Source of the DNA: Leucaena leucocephala
Taxonomy: Eukaryota > Streptophyta > Magnoliopsida > Fabales > Fabaceae
DNA length: 64,000 nt
Reading direction: 5' to 3'
NCBI GenBank assembly: GCA_037074615.1
Contig: CM073554.1
Location: 22,031,501-22,095,500, forward strand
Below the pieces are notes generated by a model, which worked only from the letters and a program-made list of their open reading frames with translations, was not told the origin of the DNA and did no database searches. This document shows, one piece after another, positions 1-10,445 of the stretch. Every line of letters starts with the position of its first letter. Position 1 is the stretch's first letter. The translations under genes were made by a program, and so were the position numbers.

Positions 1-2
1 AA

Positions 3-158
3 GCAGGATCGCTGGGACACATGCTTGGAAGACAAAAGGATGATTCATACTTCTGTAAGCAGTTTTGTGGAAAGAGAAAGAAATTCGGGTTTGCTCGATT
101 GTCACATCTTTTGGGAAATAAACAGAAGAAAAAGAAGCCGACTCTGAATTTGAGGTGA
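3..158 (+). CDS. 3' end of an unidentified protein-coding gene (partial)
   Basis: One frame is open from the window edge to a TGA at 156-158 and gives about 51 residues, rich in Lys and Arg, with two Cys near the middle and a Lys-rich stretch before the C-terminus. A second frame stays open almost as far, so the choice rests on composition and on the low-complexity, 3'UTR-like DNA that follows. I do not recognise the family, and the rest of the gene lies outside the window. It could also be untranslated sequence. Confidence 0.3.
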   Translation, partial: AGSLGHMLGRQKDDSYFCKQFCGKRKKFGFARLSHLLGNKQKKKKPTLNLR

Positions 159-2199
159 TGTGGTTGAAACTTAAATTGCAGCTTCCATCGAGTCCATAGA
201 AATGTGCCTGCTTGGCTTGTGTCCTGTTTGTTGTTTGTTAATTATTTGGTTGAAGTCCGAGTTTATGTAGTAACTAATTAGAAGGCGTCAAACTAGTTGT
301 AGATATGATTGATATGGATTAACTCATTGTAAGTGGTTAAAGATGTTAAGTGTGAGGGGATGACTTGATGTGGGAAGTCTTGTGTCAAATAAAATTGAAC
401 TTAATAAAAGGTACTATATAAGTTGAAAAACACATAAAGTCAAATCTGATTACAAACATCTTAACCCACAATTAACTTTGAATATGTTGAAACCTCGATC
501 AAATTTTTATTAGAAAATCTCATTTTAAACTTTTGAAATTTTACTTAATTAATTTTTATCTTTTGAAAATAAGATACTATTTCATGAATAATAATTATTA
601 TTTTGAAAACAAGTATAAATCTAAATCTAAGTCATTAGTAGATTCTAACAATATTAGTATATTTAACTTGAATCAAACACATTCAAACCGAAGTACTCTG
701 AAAAAATAAATATTTTTGCACCAATCCGAATTTTAACAATTTTTTTGGCCATAACCGTTTTTAAGATCAGTCATGTCATTTATAAATTGCTAGTTAGTAA
801 GAATGGAACTCACTACACTTTTAATATTTGTTTAATAAAATTTAATTAATTTTTATTTTATATTATGAACTAACCTACTGCTACCAACTATTTTTCTCTA
901 TTCTAATTATAATATTTAATTAATTTTTTAGATAAATTTAAAAAATAAAATAAAATGAATGATTATAGTAAAATTTAATATCTCACAATAAATTTATATT
1001 ATATATTTTTAATATATTATCAATTAATTTTTATATTAATTAGAATTTAGTGAATTAGTTTACTTCTTAAATCTATCCCCAATCCGTCGACCATATACGT
1101 TCCTTCATCCCCACGCCAACCCAATCGGGTGCTCCTTCGTCTCTATTTCTCTTCCTGCTCCTCTCCTTCCTGAACCTTGAACCTCAAGGTAATTTTTTAC
1201 TCTTCTCCTTCTATTGTTTTCCTGGAAATACTGCGAAAAATATTAAATTTGTCTCATATATAGGCAATCTATAATTATTTCTCGAGAAAATAAAGCTTCT
1301 TCCCGCCCCTGCCTTATCTTTTCCGCTGTTGGTCTTCGCCTTTTTTCCCCGTTCGCCTCATGATCCCCTTGGATACGTGATATCAAATACTTCTCTTGTT
1401 TTCATAGTTGATACTAGTATAACAGCAATTTCTGTTTTTGGGGCATTGATCATAGTTCGGTGAAATTGGGTTTCTACGTTTTTATTTACAAGTGAATTTT
1501 GGGCAATGAATTCCTGAACTGAAAGTATCATGGAGGTACCTCTAAATTGTTCTAAGCGGATCTGCTAGTATCAAAATAACATAATCTCACTGTTTTCAGG
1601 CAATGTTTCTCTAAATTGTTCTAAGGGGATCAAGCATTGCGTTATGCATGATAGAAATACGGGAACTCTGATTTTTCTCTTTTGCCCTTTTTCTATAGCT
1701 TTACTCCAGTTGAAACTATTTTATAGGTTTTTCAGTGCTTAATAAAAGCAACATGGCTAATCCTGATCTTTGGAGAACAGTACCGCAAAATCAGACTATT
1801 CTGGTAACATTATCGACTGCTATCATTCTCATCCTCATTTTAATTATTCTTCCTCTTACCTTGATTTTTCACGATCTAATTAATTTTCTTGGGTAAACAG
1901 AAAAAATTAAGTAATGGCTGATTATTAATCTCAAATACTACCCACCAATATAAGATAACAATTTCACCGAAACAGACGCCAATCAATTGTGAAAGTAAAT
2001 TTGGATTTAAGTAACAGGTAAAGACGTGTGTAAAGCTGATACTTTGTATTGTAGTTATTGACATACGGCTTTTTAGTACGCTGATCTGAAATAAGACAAG
2101 TGACCAAAAGATGGGATGGGTTGTTGTCCAACCTATAAAACTTAATGGCGCAAGGCTCCTCAAATGAGTCATCTCAGATAGGCCAAAAGAAAATCTAAG
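159..2199. other. Intergenic DNA and possible 5' leader of the saposin gene
   Basis: About 159-1080 is AT-rich with no convincing frame. From about 1085 the DNA becomes pyrimidine-rich, and a GTAATT donor-like site follows at 1192, which suits a 5'UTR exon and leader intron of the downstream saposin gene. An ATG at 1753 opens a 17-codon frame ending at a GT at 1804, but its phase does not match the first convincing saposin exon. No signal-peptide exon could be located here. Confidence 0.35.
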
Positions 2200-3957
2200 A
2201 CAATCTGGAATCTATTGATATTGAGTCATTGAATAAGCCTAGTCATAAGATGATCTCTGCTAGTCCACCTTCACAAGTCTTCAGCCTTCACCTTAATGAG
2301 GAGGAAGAACACAAATGTGGTGTGTGACTTAACATCCAGTGCAAATCTTTACAATTTTTGTAGACAGCAATTGTATGTTGTTTCTAGTTTGATACATGAT
2401 TGTGACATGAGTAGTTTATCCTTTCTACATTGAAAAACGCAGAACTAGCCAAGAAACAAGATGCTTGTGCAATTTGTGAGGAGTATATTACCAAGGCTCT
2501 TGATTTCCTGACTAAAAACAAGACTCAGGATGAGATCATTGATATCCTTTTCCATACATGTCACAAGCTGCACCCTTTAGGGCAGCAGGTTGGTCACCTT
2601 TTCTTGGATATGTCATGTTTTTGTTTTGATGCTGAAGTTAATCAGTTATTGCAAATTTAGTTATAATTTCAGTGTATGCTCTTTTGACGTTCAACCAATA
2701 TTCTATTCACTCACAGGATGGATGGGCTGTTAACATGATAGTTTTACATATGGAACCTTTCATATACAGAATAACATAGCCCTAGAGGGATCTAGGGGAA
2801 GAATGGATTAATGAATAGGAATTTCTCAGACCTTACGTTTACTCATACGTTTCTGCTTTGTACAGTGCTTAAATTTGTTGGACCAGTATGCTCCCATCTT
2901 TTTCTTAGAATTAGCTTCAATTTAACCTGGAGAACTTTGTAAAAACATCAATCTGTGTCAGCAAATTGCAAAGATTTCGTCACAAGTCCAAGAAGATAGC
3001 TGTGGATTTTGCAGGGATGCTGTTTCAGAATTATTGGTTAAGTTGAAAGATCCTTACACTGAGGTTAGTAATTTCACCTGCTATGACTCGGCTGGAGTAG
3101 TGGAATTTTCCTCGTTTTCTAGTAGCTTATGGTTTTCTTTTTACCCAAAATCTGTAAAATTTGATATGGCTCTTATGCACTCTAAAATATATTCTTAGCA
3201 ATATTTTATATTTTCTTGAAAACCCTCAACCGTCATTTTGGCTCTCCAATATCCTGATCGCAGTTTGACCTCTACTGGATATCATTATCTTATGTCAAAT
3301 AAGCTACTGACAAATGTAGTTTTCACTGACAGCTAGATATAATTGAGAAATTATTGAAGGGGTGCAATTCCATGGAGAAGTATGCGCAAAAGGTAAGAAA
3401 AATCTGACAAATTCCCTCTTTTTCCTTTTTGTCTCACATTTATTGAAAAAGTCGGATTTTTATCCTGTTAAATAAATTAGCATTGTTGAGCCCATAGTTC
3501 CTCACCATTTTTCATACAATGAGAGTATTATTATATGCATCGGGCGAGTGTAATGGAGTTTACTCTTAACATTGTTTGACGAGGGAACTTGGAACTCAAG
3601 TCCAGACAAAGATTAATACTACCCCCTGACGTAATATCTAAAACCAATGGAGTGCACAATTTTCCCTACCAAGTTTTACCTGTCTCATCAAAATTGACTT
3701 CAATATTTTTTCATGGTGTTCCAAATTGATTGCAGTGCAAGAGGCTGGTTTTCGTGTATGGACCTGTGATGCTTGTCAAAGCAGAGAAGTTCCTTGAAAG
3801 AACAGATATATGCACTACATTACATGCTTGCAAAGCTTCCACAATTAATATGGAAGCCAAAGACATGAAAGAAACTCTTTTAATTTGCTTGCCGACTCTT
3901 AATTATGGAAGTAAAAGAAGTCTTCTTGGAAAGAGAGATACTACCATCACCCTGTAA
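2200..3957 (+). CDS. Saposin B-domain protein (prosaposin-like), with an in-frame nonsense codon
   Basis: Five exons join in frame: 2200-2319, 2443-2588, 2866-3063, 3333-3392 and 3736-3957. They encode an acidic linker and two saposin B domains with the expected Cys pattern. Domain 1 starts at CAICEEY and domain 2 at CGFCRDAV; the last exon carries CKRLVF, YGP and CTTLHAC. Plant saposin-like proteins are secretory or vacuolar and, by family, bind lipids. The signal-peptide exon was not found. In exon 3 codon 2923-2925 is TAA where relatives usually have Gln, so the main reading stops inside domain 1. An AG at 2960-2961 followed by an in-frame exon start at 2962 could skip the stop, at the cost of part of domain 1. 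The other exons look intact. It is either a recent pseudogene, an alternatively spliced gene or a base error. Confidence 0.75.
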
Positions 3958-4430
3958 AGTTTACTTCTATGGCAGCTGTACCTACGTCATAAATTAAAAT
4001 GCTTGTATCCACTTCATGTGCTTCTTATACAATCTCTTCTAATACTTGTTGAAGTATCAGACTTGATAATATGTGTATTTCGTCATTCTGAGAGCACGGT
4101 TCTTGTATCAGCAGCAACTCTACATTCATAAAATGAATGAATATAAAGTGCATTGGAGCATGGTACTTGTATCACTTGTTTTTCCTTAAATATACGTATT
4201 TTTCTATCAGAGATAATCCTATTTAAGATGTGGGCATCTTGTAACAAAGATTTAAATTTTTATTTACCAAATTGTGATATCTTTAGCTAGACTCAATTAA
4301 TGTTGGTTATATCACTCTTTTTAAATGTGTTGTTTATCTACGTTTTCTTTACTAGTGGAGGGATCCAAATGCCCTTGCTCACCACCTGGCTGCAAGAAGC
4401 AAATATATGATGTGGTTAATGTGGTTGATA
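3958..4430. other. 3' flank of the saposin gene
   Basis: AT-rich sequence, probably 3'UTR to about 4150 and intergenic after that. I see no further gene. Confidence 0.4.
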
Positions 4431-4500
4431 GGATAGTATAGGGGTACTCGACGAACTTGACAAAGTAGAAGATATTCGCGGGATACCCACTATACTATCC
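4431..4500. repeat. 70-nt perfect-stem inverted repeat
   Basis: The arms at 4431-4446 and 4484-4500 are complementary: an 11-bp stem, then 5 bp after a one-base bulge. They enclose a loop of about 37 nt. It is not followed by a T-run and lies about 330 bp upstream of the tRNA gene. It may be a tiny foldback element or a structured RNA. Confidence 0.5.
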
Positions 4501-4830
4501 TTAATGAGAAAAGGCATTTTTTTTTGTCAAACGATTTATGTGCATGTGAACTGATATAGAAACATTATAAACGATTTTTTTCATGTCAAAGAACCAAAAC
4601 GTCGATTTATTGTTGTTTTTGTTGTGCTAGACGAATTTAGCTATGATAAATTTCATTTGAGTATAAATATGTATGTACAACACGCGTAATTGGAAGAATT
4701 TTTTGAAGCCGAAAATGGCACGTGTTACATGCTGATGATTCTGATATGGTTCAGAAGCTCTCATGACATCAGAATAGTAGCACATGTTTTTAGTTTTTAT
4801 ATAAGAAGGAATGAAGGCTAAGATCAAAAT

Positions 4831-4919
4831 CCGACCTTAGCTCAGTTGGTAGAGCGGAGGACTGTAGTTGAAATCAAACAGATATCCTTAGGTCGCTGGT
4901 TCGAATCCGGCAGGTCGGA
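4831..4919 (+). tRNA. tRNA-Tyr (GUA) with a 16-nt intron
   Basis: The acceptor stem CCGACCT (4831-4837) pairs with AGGTCGG (4912-4918), with discriminator A at 4919. The A box TAGCTCAGTTGG and B box GGTTCGAATCC are both present. The anticodon GTA is at 4864-4866. A 16-nt intron (about 4868-4883) begins one base 3' of the anticodon, the canonical place, and removing it leaves a 73-nt tRNA. Plant nuclear tRNA-Tyr genes characteristically carry such an intron. A CAA motif just upstream fits a plant Pol III start. Confidence 0.96.
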
Positions 4920-4928
4920 TTTTGGTTC

Positions 4929-4941
4929 TTTTTCTCTTTTT
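4929..4941 (+). terminator. Pol III oligo-T terminator of tRNA-Tyr
   Basis: Two runs of five T, at 4929-4933 and 4937-4941, start 10 bases after the tRNA 3' end, where a Pol III terminator is expected. Confidence 0.75.
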
Positions 4942-6123
4942 GTAATCATCTAACTGTTCCCATTTTGATAGTCACAACGTAATATTTCGCACAACTGAAG
5001 CTTTTTACTGGATAAGGACTAAGGAGCAATATTTTCCCAATAACTTTTTTTACGTAACATGTTAAGTTTGATTCTTCTTGTAGTGACTTAACATATTTTA
5101 TTTGGCTCACATGGAACAAATAATTTGTAAGTGACACTTATTACTGTTGTAGTTTGATTATTCAAACTTGTTCCACTTAATACAGTCCAGAAGAACTGCG
5201 GGTGTATGCATTGAGGCATAATTTGTTGCATCATCTGATCAGTGTTTGACCATATTGGAATAAATTCGGCGCATGTTGTGCGGGATGAATGGATCTAGCC
5301 AGATGATATAAAGAAGACGGCTGGCTAAAGACGAATATGGTTAATATTTAAAAGCGAGGAGGCCAGGGCCAAAGTGTAGTAGAAGCAGGAGAATAGGGAA
5401 TGGAACAGAATTGAAATAGGATGGTGGTCAAACGAGTGCATCAAGAATATGAGCGGAATATTCCTTGGCATCGGCAGGGCAGCCAGGAGCCAAATTAAAG
5501 GACTCGTAAAACTAGGGAGAACTTACATGTAAGTCCTAAATAAGGGATTTAAGAGTATGCTTTTATGTAGGACTCACTCGTAAAGAAGTCCCTCATTTGG
5601 TGAAGAAAAAGAGGCATTGACTCCTAATTAAACTGAACTGAACACTTAATATCACGGAAGCATGCGGGAATCAATCGGGTAGAAATGTAAGAACAAAGAA
5701 TGGAATATGGAAAAAGTAGGACATGGCCTAGGGAAATGGGGGGGAACATGTGCAAGTGGGTTTAAGTACAAGTGAAGATAAGAATGAGAAATTGATAAGC
5801 AGAAGGTAGGTAAGTGATATGATATGATATGTAACGTCAACACGATGCGAGAGCCTGCTTTCTTGCCATTCCAGTCCATTCCATATTTCCATTCCTTCTC
5901 CTTGTCACCCAGATTAATGCAACTGTACGTTTGGATGAAATATTTCTCCTTCATCTCTTGTGGCCTGTGGGATCTGATCCCATGTATCCACAATTTGTCT
6001 CCACTTAATCCTGCTTCAACAGAGTCTGTTGTTTCCTTCCTTCCACGAGCAATCCTAAACTCCCAACATTTAAAATACGCATGAACGCCTCACCGTCATC
6101 TAAGTTCAAGGCAACACTCTCCA
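4942..6123. other. Intergenic region downstream of tRNA-Tyr and of the CIPK gene
   Basis: No convincing gene. The open frames at 5652-6084 overlap on both strands and show no family signature. The part next to 6124 is probably the 3'UTR of the (-) strand CIPK. A short GATAT repeat lies at about 5817-5831. Confidence 0.4.
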
Positions 6124-7434
6124 TCATTTCTTCTCCCCTGCTTTATACGCTAACCTCTCCAGCTCCGGCTTCAATTTCTCCTCCCAAAATTCCCCCCCTT
6201 CCCCATTTCCCACTCTCCTCTCTCTTCTTTTGGCCTCCACCACTACCAGTCCCTCCGTTAGCCCGTATATGCCCACCACTATCACTAAATTCCCATCTTG
6301 ACCCTCCAGCCTCCCTCCCCCCTCATTCTCCCTCTCCCTCACCCTCACTCCCTCTGCTCTCGCCACTCCTTCCACCTTCTCCATTATCTTCGCCGGCTTC
6401 TCCCCTGAAACGATGCGTTCCACGCTGTACCAAGCTCCCGACTCCCTGAACAGCCCCGACATATCCAACCCTGACGAAAACGATATCAGATCGAAGGCGT
6501 TCAGTCCCCCGCGTCGACTCTGCTGATCCGCTTCGAATTCCTTGTGCTGCACCCGGACCTCCTGATACCCTTTGCTGAACCATGGGTCTCGGATGATCTC
6601 CTCCACCGTGATCCTCGTCTCGGGATTCTTGTCCAGCAACCTGGACAGGAGACCCCGGAGCTCCGGCGACGTCCACCTCGGGAACCGGAATTGTCCCCGG
6701 TAGATTTTCCTGTACATGGCAGCCAGACTGTGGTCGTTGAAGGGAAGGTAACCGGCGGTGAGGACGAACAGGATGACTCCGCACGACCACACGTCCACCT
6801 TCGCCCCCTCGTAGCCTTTCTTGGCGAGCATCTCCGGCGCCACGTAAGCCGGTGTGCCGCAAACGGTGTGCAGTAAGCCGTCTCGGCTGACGTGGTCCTT
6901 CAGAGCGCTCAATCCGAAGTCCGAAACCTTGAGGCCCATATTTTCGTCTATCAAGAGGTTGTCGAGCTTGAGGTCGCGGTGGAACACGCCGGCGGAGTGG
7001 ACGTATCGGACGGCGGAAATTAGTTGGTGAAAATAGCGACGGCTGAGATCCTCGGAGAATCGGCCCTTAGCGACCTCGTGAAAGAGCTCGCCGCCCTTGG
7101 CCAGTTCGAGGACGAAGTAAATTTTAGTCTTGGAAGCGAGGACTTCGAAGAGCTTGAGGGTGTGGGGATGGTGCAGGCGGCGCATGATGGAGATTTCCCT
7201 CTCAACATGGGCCGTGAGACCTCCTCTGAAAACTTCCTGCTTGCTCATGGCTTTGATCGCCACGCTCTCTCCCGTATTCACATTCGTGGCCTGATACACC
7301 TTGCCAGAGGCTCCCACGCCTAACAGACTTTTTAACTCGTATTTCCCGAGCAAAACGACCCCCGAGGGAGCATCTCCAACGGTCGTGGACGACTCCGCGT
7401 CTTCTTCAAGGGCAACGTCGTATGTGTCCCTCAT
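6124..7434 (-). CDS. CBL-interacting protein kinase (CIPK / SnRK3), intronless
   Basis: Ser/Thr kinase of 436 residues. CIPKs are activated by Ca2+-loaded CBL proteins and phosphorylate ion transporters and other stress targets. The kinase domain spans about residues 31-287: Gly loop GVGASGKVY, Lys61 in AIK, HRD at 152-154, DFG at 172-174, and activation segment to APE at 199-201. The CBL-binding NAF motif starts at about 311 (LNAFDLISFSSGLD), and a PP2C-interaction-like segment lies at about 341-365. Everything needed for activity is present. The frame stays open upstream to 7551, but that codon is TTG; the first ATG is at 7434, in a reasonable context. The catalytic loop reads HRDLKLDN. The intronless structure places it in the intron-poor CIPK clade, and the sequence recalls the CIPK5/14-type group. 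The exact orthologue is not assigned. Confidence 0.95.
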   Translation of the reverse strand: MRDTYDVALEEDAESSTTVGDAPSGVVLLGKYELKSLLGVGASGKVYQATNVNTGESVAIKAMSKQEVFRGGLTAHVEREISIMRRLHHPHTLKLFEVLASKTKIYFVLELAKGGELFHEVAKGRFSEDLSRRYFHQLISAVRYVHSAGVFHRDLKLDNLLIDENMGLKVSDFGLSALKDHVSRDGLLHTVCGTPAYVAPEMLAKKGYEGAKVDVWSCGVILFVLTAGYLPFNDHSLAAMYRKIYRGQFRFPRWTSPELRGLLSRLLDKNPETRITVEEIIRDPWFSKGYQEVRVQHKEFEADQQSRRGGLNAFDLISFSSGLDMSGLFRESGAWYSVERIVSGEKPAKIMEKVEGVARAEGVRVRERENEGGGRLEGQDGNLVIVVGIYGLTEGLVVVEAKRRERRVGNGEGGEFWEEKLKPELERLAYKAGEKK

Positions 7435-7588
7435 GCTGGAACTCTTCGTCCCTCTCAGCTCAATCGAGAACAAGCAAGGAGACAGAGACTCGAAAGGAAG
7501 GAGCCAGCTAACGAGAGAAGTGAGGTTAAGTTGTGTAGTGGAGTGGTGCAAATGTTATGGAATAGAGGATTGATAAGCGGGTGGTTGG

Positions 7589-7597
7589 GTATTTAAA
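7589..7597 (-). promoter_or_regulatory. Possible TATA box of the CIPK gene
   Basis: On the (-) strand a TTTAAATA sequence lies about 155 bases upstream of the CIPK start. Transcription would begin near 7560, giving a leader of about 125 nt. This is position and consensus only. Confidence 0.3.
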
Positions 7598-9266
7598 CGA
7601 AGAATTTGGCTATCGGGCCCCAAAAGTAAAATAAAGGGAAAAGTGTGCATATTTAAGCATGATTGATTAATGGAAGGATGGGAAGGATATATGGCGTGAT
7701 TTTATTTATCTTGATCATTTGCTTGTATTTTAGTTCTGACGGCGCTCTATAATGCTTCAACCTGACCGTTTGTGCTGGTAATTAAAAGAAGAAGGTGTTC
7801 CAATTTTGAGGCTCCATTCAATGAACCTCTTAGAGGAGCTTTGACTTATATGGGTAAATTTAAAACGGGGTAGGGTGACGGCAATCTGCAAGGCCACCAT
7901 AATTAATAATGGGGAAAAGGATTGGGTGCCAATGATAACAATATCGAAGATGTCGAGTGGGATTTGACACGTGTAAGGAGAGTATGAATTCTTCTGTGGT
8001 TAAATGAGAAGGAGGGGGGCAGCGGGAAATGTTTGGACTGGAAAGCGGGGAAAGGTCTGAGTCATTACAAATAATAAATGAATTGTATATATGAGAGAAG
8101 TAGAGGATAAGGGAAGGGGAAGGAGCATAAGGTTGTTATTGGATGTGGAGGTGGTTTTATGGGATGAATGAATGTGATTAGTGACCAGGGACAGGCGTCA
8201 GTTAATCATGCGAAGCATTCACTGGATAAGCATCTCCGTACGTACACCCACCCACCCACCACTTGCTCCAATTAATTCCTCCCCCACCTTATCACTCTAA
8301 TTATGGATGCCATGGACCCAATTAATTCCCCAGGAATACAGAGGAAAATATGAAATATTGGGAATCGATCCCTCTATTAGTATTATATGACAGATTACGT
8401 AGCAGCTTTCTCATGTTTGCAACAGAGAAGCATGACAGGGATGCCACACCACCTTGTTAAGATGCCACGCTTGGATGCTTCTGCCCGTCCACTTCCTTCT
8501 TCTTTTATATGCGATCCTTTTCTTTATTGCCTTTGCAGCTCACTCAATCCCACACCAACTCCAAGTTCCCTTCAAAATACGGTAAATTCCACAAGCCCAA
8601 ACAAACTCCTGCACTTTGAAGACCCTATAGGCTTCACTCGTAAAGTTTCATCCTTATCCCCTTTCCCTTTGTAGCTACGATTTCATCTACTTTATTTATT
8701 TCAGTCATATTTACACATCTTGTTGTACATCCTTAACTTTAAGACTCTTGCTTTAATCCTGGGCAACCCACCTAGGCACCTACAGCGAACATGTACATAA
8801 CCGAAAATATGTGCATTCTATTCCTTTTAATTTTATTACTGCCATGAGATTGATCAACGGAGGGCATGACCACTAAACGAAGCCTTTTTCTTTCTTTCTT
8901 TTTAAATCTTGTTTTAACTGAATAATTGAGTGTGTTCCATATATATGGTTAAAAATTTGAAATAAAAAGAGGTGAAGCCGATCCAACGTGTGTCCCGGCC
9001 TCAGATACGACAAAGCTCCTATCACATTTTTTACTATATATAATTTTCTTTAATGAAAAGCCGTATGCAATTTCACCACCTGTCAATGTCTGAATTCAAA
9101 GATCCCAAGGCATGGATTAAGAAAATAACGCCTTATAAGCCGACGGAATTTGTAATTAATTAGTTTAAAGAAGCAGTAAGTGTAAGAGTTGGTGATAAGA
9201 ACAGAAACATGGAGAGTTTAAAAAAGGAGGTCCCCGGGAATATAATGTGTTGCTCTTATCTTGGAA

Positions 9267-9267
<1 letters not shown>

Positions 9268-9297
<30 letters not shown>
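9268..9297. repeat. (TA)n microsatellite
   Basis: About 14 uninterrupted AT units. They create false open frames on both strands. Confidence 0.9.
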
Positions 9298-9299
<2 letters not shown>

Positions 9300-10283
9300 A
9301 AAGATAAAGAGCGGTTGGCGGGGAAAGGGCGAGATGCCTATATTTGGATCAAACGACGTACGGCACTCCATGTGTGTTGCCAGGTCATCCCCAATTATTT
9401 TACTTTGGATGCTTTTGGGCCCCATGATTCAATCACTATGATTGAGACTAAAATATTGGCCGCCTAATCTTGATTTAGCGCGTGGGCGGAGCACATAACT
9501 TGCGTGTTAAACATAAAGAAAAAACCGACAGAGCCACACAAACGTGAAAGCTTCCCATGAGGTATCTCGTCCACATACGCACTCTCTCTCAATGGTCACT
9601 GTCTCCCTTTTATCTTTCTGATCCACTTCACTCCTTTCTCATTTCTTGTATCTTATACTGAATGATTGCTAATATTCGTATTCTAAATGTATTCTTAAAT
9701 GGAATTATTCAACTCTCTCCCTATATTTACTATTTCCCAACTTCAATTATTAGGCATTCATAATATGTGACGTTGCCCAGTTGGTTCTGTTATATACTCT
9801 CTACTAATTAATCAACGCGTGCTTAGCTAATTCAAAGGGGATTCGTGGGATCAATGCAAATTATTCCTTAAATGTGTAATAATGCAGATGTGGAATCTTT
9901 CTTTCTTTCTTTCGGTTTATATGTGCTTATATAAATCATGGGCACTCTGACAGATCGGAAAGACAGATCCTCTGTCATTTTAGAATCATTGGCACTCTGA
10001 CTTCATATCCACCACAAGTTCCTTTGTTATGAGGTTGCTTTCTTGTGTGGTGCTGTTTGCTTTTATCACATTTCGATTCCTTTCCACTCCATTCTGGTTT
10101 TTTTTTTTGGACGTCCCTCCATTTCCTATCCAAATAATTAAGTCAGCATATTAACACAAACAGTTCCTATAATTACTTGACAAGAGCACGAACTAAGAAT
10201 ACAACGTACTCACATCCGCATGCATTACAAAAGGGAAAGACAAAAATTAAATTCAGAAAAATTAACAACAGTAGAGGTGAGGA

Positions 10284-10445
10284 AACAAACAAGACAGTTT
10301 GAGTTCTTTCGTTGTTTTGAAGAGGCTAAATTGTGAGCTGAAACTACAGTATATCCCCAAAAAAGATAACAAAATTGCTTATGCCTTGGTGAAAAAGGGA
10401 TTGACGAGCTCTTCCCTATTGGAAGTGTGTCCATCTAATCTTCGG
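10284..10445 (+). mobile_element. Possible LINE RNase H remnant
   Basis: A short open stretch contains YIPKKDNKIAYALVKKGL, which resembles the C-terminal end of the RNase H domain of plant non-LTR retrotransposons, usually of the form ..PREANxVADALAKKG... Nothing upstream resembles the rest of that domain or a reverse transcriptase, so at most it is a fragment. Confidence 0.35.

Noticed and set aside
1753..1803. MANPDLWRT frame as the first saposin exon
   Set aside because: It ends in phase 0 at its only nearby donor, while the first sound saposin exon needs one carried base. It also lacks a signal peptide.
6323..7323. Several open frames on both strands inside the CIPK gene (6323-6862, 6544-6876, 7020-7323)
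   Set aside because: They are shadows of the GC-rich CIPK coding sequence and match no family.
7435..7551. N-terminal extension of the CIPK to 7551
   Set aside because: The frame is open but the codon at 7551 is TTG. The first ATG is at 7434, and the extra residues do not resemble a CIPK.
9165..9467. Short genes on both strands at 9.2-9.5 kb
   Set aside because: The frames owe their length to a (TA)n tract that encodes Ile-Tyr repeats.
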